The position numbers and the translations under genes were made by a program. The notes below the pieces were generated by a model. It made no database searches and had not been told where the DNA came from. It saw only the letters and a list, made by a program, of their open reading frames with translations. From contig LRSR01007109.1 of the NCBI GenBank assembly GCA_001579985.1, forward strand, positions 1 through 55,076: DNA of 55,076 bases, in the 5' to 3' direction. This document shows positions 36,948-55,076 of the stretch, piece after piece. The DNA comes from Hypsibius dujardini. Taxonomy: Eukaryota; Tardigrada; Eutardigrada; Parachela; Hypsibiidae. Positions within the stretch are counted from its first letter, which is position 1; each line of letters starts with the position of its first letter.

Positions 36948-37222
36948 CCGTATGCTCGCGATCTCAAGGGACACTTTTCTGCCTTACACGTAAGTTTTAA
37001 TCAACCCGGGCCGTGCCTTTTCAGTGCCATTCACCAAACTACCACTGTAGGGACAAATTTACGGAAAAGCACAACTGTAAAATCAATCAATCGAGCAGAA
37101 CGAGTAAACTTTACGAAATGAGCCAATCAGAGAAGAGTGAATCAGATTGAACGTTGAATCGAGTGCAGGGCCATACCGAGGGAGGCGGGGCTTAGCTGTC
37201 CCTTGAGATCGCGAGCATACGG
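36948..37222. mobile_element. Tc1/mariner-type MITE, 275 bp, with TA duplication
   Basis: Perfect terminal inverted repeats of about 26 bp (36948-36973 and 37197-37222) begin CCGTATGCTCGCGATCTCAA. TA lies on each side (36946-36947 and 37223-37224), as expected for TA-target insertion. There is no coding sequence inside. Confidence 0.8.
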
Positions 37223-37881
37223 TAATGGGTACACGGTATCATACGGCCCATGTAAATTGACCTGTTTGTCTGGTACACGTCTGATTGAGGAATGGATCGA
37301 TTGTCTTGCAATGTCTGCACTAAAGTCTGACGGATGTCTGAGCGCTTGCTAAAGCCGCTGATCTTTCCGTGTTCCGACTGTCTGATATCTTGTCTGGTTA
37401 ATATCTGACTTCCGGGAATTATTTGCAGTCTGAGTTCCCATACAGTAAGTACTACCGTAAGTACAGAGGCATGAAGTTTTCTGATCAGAAGACAGACAAC
37501 TAGTCAAGATAGGCAGCGCAGGTGGATCCTAGACAGACACACCGACTGGCACATAGTTATATACTAGTACTATACCGGACCAGCAGTACTAGCGCGATAA
37601 TGTCATCGCCCTCGCGTACAATCATTAGAATGTACTAGTACGTAGCGGTAGAGGCTCAATATCCATCCTATAGTACCTGCCCTGACATCATCATTACGCT
37701 TGGAGATTACAATATAAGTGTCGGCATTTTGCCAATCCAATCGGTGCCCAAGCAAAGCAAGTACAACCCTCATACAGAATAGCATCTTTTCATTTCATGC
37801 TTCATTCACTTATATTATCAAATCAAATCCACATTCATTTACAATTTTTATAAAGTCAAGCCGACTTGTTAAGTCAGTAAG
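37223..37881. other. Upstream region of the TGF-beta ligand gene
   Basis: Non-coding. Contains several short GTACTAGTAC-type palindromes (37555-37680). Presumed promoter and 5' UTR of the ligand gene; no further gene seen. Confidence 0.4.
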
Positions 37882-40141
37882 ATGTTTTATCTACGGCAGC
37901 CCATAGCGAGATGGCTCGGCCTCGGTCTCTTCGTTTTCGTCTACGCAAACCTCGCCTGTACGTTTGTCATCGAATTCAGGGATCCTCATCACCAAGGTAA
38001 AGGAGAAGAGGAGGAAACCAAAAGGAATTGCAATTTAATTTACTTTAACTTGAAAGTAATTTGAAAAATGCCGAAATTATTGTACGAAATTGTTGCCAGA
38101 TTGTGCGATCCTTTTGGCCTCCTTTCTCCCCTTCCTTTGATTCATTTAATGTCCTTATGTTTAGATGAGAGTGAGAGAGAGCAGAAGCAGCAGAAGGATA
38201 TCCAAGACGAAGAAGAATCCTGCTCGGGCCGGTATGCGGCGACCTGCCGCGCTGCTCTTACCAATATTCAGGTGGAATTAGTGGACAAGTTCGGCAAAGT
38301 CAGCCACACTATCAACAGGTCAACCCGTACTCTCCGCGATGAGGAGGTCATTCCTGGGGTGAGGGAACTCATCGAGAGCCTCAACTTGGATCACGGCATT
38401 GAGGGATTCACTGATGGATCGGTAGAGCTTTCGGAGGAGGCCTTCCTTCCGCAGAACGTCTTCGTCTTTGGCAAGGAATGTAAGTGAATTGGTTCATTCA
38501 GAGACGTCCTGGTATATTACAATATGTATACTTTAATATAATGCTACTACAGACTGTACTTCTAGAGAATTAATTAAATCAAACGTCAAACCCAACATAC
38601 ATTTCACTGTTACAAGTCAGATTGCCGTACTGGCCTACAGGCAAACAGACAGAGAGATAGATATATAAACAGACAGGCAACTAAGGCAATCACATCGGAC
38701 TTACGCAGTCAATCCACTACCACACAATCCAAAATTTGGGTACATTGCAGGGAAAAAGAGGGATTGCTTAGCGAACATTGGGGGCCAAATGTACTTTGAC
38801 GTCGCCAGTAACCGAATGGATCCCCAAACGATGGAGAGGGCGACGATGCGACTCTTCCTTCAGCCTGGCGACACCAAGGACCAACACGTTCATTTAAAGA
38901 TTTTCAGCATTAACCCACCGAAGAGTGAAAACGGTTGCCTCACCCCTCAAGAGTTTGCATGGGGCCATATTCCCACCTGGCATCAAGCCAACATAACCAT
39001 CAATATGAGCGACTACGCGCTAGATAACAGCGGTCACGGCAAATGGTTGCATTTTGATGTGACGCAAGTGGTACGCCAGTGGATGCTCGATCCCTCCACC
39101 AACCACGGTCTCAAAGTGGAAGCGTTTGGCCTGCATAACGGCCACTACAAGAACTACATCGTTGCCGTCAAGGAGATGGACGACCCCACCAATATTTGGA
39201 ACGGTTCGGTGAGTAAACTGGGCCCCCTTAGACTAACCCCGCGGTCTAGGCAGACAGACAGACAGACAGAAAGATAGAAATAAACAGACACAGAGACGTG
39301 GGTTTATATGCTGATGTGGAATTTTAGAGACCCCATGTGGTGATTAGCCGGAAAAGCAGTTTCCGTAACCGACGAGCCCCTCCGCGCGGCGACTGCGACC
39401 CTAGCAGCAACAGCACCCGTTCATGCTGCCGAATGCCGCTGCGAGTGAAGTTTGCTAGTTTGAAGGGATTTAATTTTATCATCTGGCCGCAGTCCTTTGA
39501 AGCCTCCTACTGCACCGGTCGCTGCAGTTCCGCTTATGTCGCTCAGTCCGCATTCGGGGACCCATTCACCGATGCCAGAGTAAGAGCACTGCACGCTCAG
39601 ACAATTGGATGCTGGTTATTACTTTCATTTTAAAGGAGTTAACGAATTAACAGTTGTCAGTGTACTTTCGCAACATATTTTGTCTATTAAAAATGCTGGT
39701 AATGGCCAAATTTAATTTTTCTGGGAAAGAAAAGCAGCTTGGATATGGTATCACTTTTAATCCCAGAGTGTTTGTCTTGCAAACGACCTTGAAAGTGACC
39801 TTTACATTACATCAGATGTTTGAGAGATGTTTTAATGTGAACGAGGATATTTTGGTCTGTCCGAAAATATTATTTTAATTTGTGTTTCTTTAAACTCCGA
39901 TGAAAGGAGAAGAATTTACCGTAGTGATACCGAGTTTTGCCAGAGTGCCCATTAAAAATGCTAAAGCTATAGAGTAATTGCTGCTTTTTGTTTATTAAAG
40001 GATAAACAAGAGACGTCCCACCATTCATGCTGCATTGCGACGAGTAAGTTGGGACTGCATGTGGTCTACTACGACCTCCACGAGAACATCATCAGTGGCA
40101 TCCTACCAGGCGTCCAGGTTCAGCGCTGCGGTTGCACCTGA
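37882..40141 (+). CDS. TGF-beta superfamily ligand, nine-cysteine (myostatin/activin-like) type
   Basis: Secreted growth factor precursor. Exons 37882-37996, 38165-38479, 38751-39208, 39328-39579, 40001-40141, phase-consistent, 426 aa. The signal peptide (about 1-27) has the core WLGLGLFVFVYANLAC. The propeptide has an acidic/Gln-rich start, then a TGFb-propeptide region with VELSEEAFLPQN and WLHFDVTQVVRQWM, where the WLxFDVTxxVRxW motif is diagnostic. A furin site RNRR is at 309-312. The 114-residue mature domain has nine cysteines: GDCDP, SCC, YCTGRC, SCC and CGCT at the end, the pattern of TGF-beta, activin and myostatin rather than the seven-cysteine BMPs. FNFIIWPQSFEASYCTG resembles the GDF8/11-myoglianin form but is divergent, so I leave the subfamily open. 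It would signal through type I/II receptor kinases. Confidence 0.92.
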
Positions 40142-41071
40142 CTCTCATGCTTTTAAGCCTCAGTTTCATGCCATTACTTTTACCATGCTCACGAGGGTTT
40201 GTGCCGTGCATTTGTAAGGAATTTTTGATCGGTTTGAGGATGTGATCTGACTAGAGAGCTTCAATTTTGTAGAGTATTAATATCTGTAATATTAATTTAT
40301 TTTGTGTTATTTTTATCCGAAATGTCTCGTGACATTTACCTGTAGTTAGTCAAATCTGTGTGGAGTGTTTTAACTGTTTATTATTATTGTTTTGTCTTGA
40401 GAGAGAGTCGGCCGCAATACATATAAATACTTTGTAGTTTAAAAATTAAACTGGGCATTTTGGTTGTGAGTCGTGTCAGGGCCACAAACGAGCAGCGGAT
40501 AATTGCAGCGGAAGTCTGCGCGTCTGCTGCCGTCAATATCATACTCAAATTCACCCGCTTTCAAATGGGACAATTACAACGGTGCGATCCTTTTGATCCT
40601 GATTAAAATGAAAGAAGGGGCTTATTTTGCGGCATTATTCAATTAACCGTCTATATACGCGACTCCCTTTCCTCGAGTCCCCTATGTAGGCTGCGGATGG
40701 GATTATAATTATCATCCTCTCACCGCGCGGTGCCGGTTAACGACCCTCGACGATGTTTTTGCGACAGAGAGGGCCTGAAGGAAAAGTCATATCCACCACT
40801 TCCGGAAAGGGAAGGCCGTCTTTTCCGTGGAATACGCCGAAATATAATCTCCGTCCGCGCATCGCAATTTACTTTATTAATAATAATGGAAATGAAGAGC
40901 CAAGTGCCTGGTGTATGTATACACGCAGTTCGCGGGTCCCGGAACCTCACATCCCAGTTATCACAACTTTCTCCACCGAATAAAAATTGACCAATAAACC
41001 TTGTTATATATAAAAGGTACAAAACAAAAAAAGGTTGCGCGTAAAAATGCAGAACAGTAGTATTTGAGGAG
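40142..41071. other. Convergent 3' region of the TGF-beta and myosin VII genes
   Basis: Carries a minus-strand AATAAA at 40878-40873 for the myosin gene and plus-strand AATAAA near 40980 and 40993 that could serve the ligand gene. If both are used the two 3' UTRs overlap by about 100 bases. No ORF has motif support. Confidence 0.45.
40873..40878 (-). terminator. Polyadenylation signal AATAAA, myosin VII
   Basis: Minus-strand hexamer about 195 bases after the stop at 41072. Confidence 0.5.
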
Positions 41072-54229
<13,158 letters not shown>

Positions 54230-54340
54230 CTGCAACAACATTTTGCAAAGTAAAAATGGCAATTGATTTGTCAGTTGCAGTTTTCAACTTGATAAGAGTC
54301 AATCCAAAGAAGAGTGAAAATGGTGGGAAACTCTTTTGTG

Positions 54341-54705
54341 AGATAGAGGTCCCGGAACGAGTCACTTTGACTTCCCGTACCCTGCTGCACGGGCCACCGG
54401 GCGGCAAGAGGCGCTCTGTCGCACATTATTCGAAAACTGATGGCTCACTGCGTACAATAGTACGTAAATAAGCGACCTCTCAGGGAGCATTTTCCAACGG
54501 TCGAAAGGACTTATTCTCCGTCTTTAAACATCTTCCCATCCCACAGCCTTTTTCACTTCTGAGAAGTGTTCCATCGGAGTTATCGATTATTCTCTATCGT
54601 TTAAGACCTTGGTTATAGCCAAAACCTGTCTGGAAGTTATGATTCCAGGGTGGCTCGTTGCAGGACACGGGAAAGTCAAAGTGACTCGTTCCACAACCTC
54701 TATCT
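54341..54705. mobile_element. MITE-like inverted-repeat element, 365 bp
   Basis: Arms of about 60 bp (54341-54400 and 54645-54705) are reverse complements with few mismatches. Both hold AGATAGAGGT, GGAACGAGTCACTTTGACTT and GCCACC. TA dinucleotides lie near both ends, but no clear target duplication is visible. It lies in the myosin intron upstream of the P-loop exon. Confidence 0.7.
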
Positions 54706-55076
54706 GGCTACCTCATACTCTAAAGTATACACTATTCGTTCGATTGCCATATGGTCCCACAAGGGGTGGGGGATGGGGGGCAAGATTCTAAAAAAACAAT
54801 ATGGGGAAAATGAACCTTTTTATGCGTTTTAGCTGAAGGAGGGGTAAACGCCCCACCCCTTTTGCTGGCTGGCACATTACTGGTTGATTAAATTGATTTG
54901 AATGGGGGAATTAACTGGGTTTGTAACACCTCCAATGATTGCTCACCAAAAAAGGAACAGACTACGAGAACTAAAAATTGGCAATGTGAAAATGTAGAAA
55001 CTTATAGTTTTTTTTGCAATCAAAATTGTAAAGCCTTAACAATTAATAATGATTTTTTACTTCATCAAACTTATAC
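54706..55076. other. Right-edge intron sequence of myosin VII
   Basis: A/T-rich, with no exon matching the N-terminal motor (SH3-like subdomain, transducer) on the minus strand. The upstream exons must lie beyond the window. Confidence 0.5.

Overview
This is a 55 kb piece of nuclear DNA from an animal, almost certainly a bilaterian invertebrate. Every recognisable gene is split by GT-AG introns, many only 45-150 bases long. The proteins are animal-specific: a three-CH filamin of the jitterbug type, a class VII myosin, a TGF-beta ligand, a Ly6-type protein and a natriuretic-peptide-receptor-like protein. The three-CH filamin favours a protostome, perhaps an ecdysozoan, but nothing here fixes the phylum. 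I see no bacterial operons, CRISPR arrays, rRNA or tRNA genes. All exon structures were built by hand from splice sites and checked for reading-phase continuity. || LAYOUT. (1) 1-11943, minus: 5' part of a jitterbug-like filamin (18 exons, 1047 residues: three CH domains, seven filamin repeats and part of an eighth), running off the left edge. (2) 14645-17085, plus: complete cytosolic sulfotransferase (6 exons, 334 aa). (3) 17523-22505, minus: complete receptor with a natriuretic-peptide-receptor-type ectodomain, one membrane segment and a tail of about 15 residues, with no kinase-homology or cyclase domain (12 exons, 501 aa). (4) 24316-27050, minus: complete secreted protein with repeated cysteine modules and a Ser/Gly/Tyr-rich middle, family unknown (6 exons, 413 aa). 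(5) 28453-34426, minus: condensin I kleisin NCAPH/Barren (15 exons, 1018 aa). (6) 35095-36544, plus: GPI-anchored Ly6/three-finger protein (3 exons, 224 aa). (7) 37882-40141, plus: TGF-beta superfamily ligand (5 exons, 426 aa). (8) 41072-54229 and beyond, minus: myosin VII (36 exons, 1969 residues visible), with its first exons off the right edge. || The genes do not form one pathway; this is an ordinary mixed neighbourhood. Two are cytoskeletal (filamin, myosin VII), one is chromosomal (NCAPH) and four concern the cell surface or secretion. NCAPH and the Ly6 gene diverge from a 0.67 kb gap. The TGF-beta and myosin VII genes converge, as do the sulfotransferase and the receptor. || Non-coding DNA is full of GTCT/AGAC tetranucleotide repeats, nearly all intronic. 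It also holds at least six inverted-repeat elements: one hAT-like with a perfect 8-bp target duplication, and two flanked by TA. The points most worth following are the tail-less receptor, the unrecognised modular secreted protein, a myosin VII without the usual single alpha-helix, two GC-AG introns and a 14-nt micro-exon.
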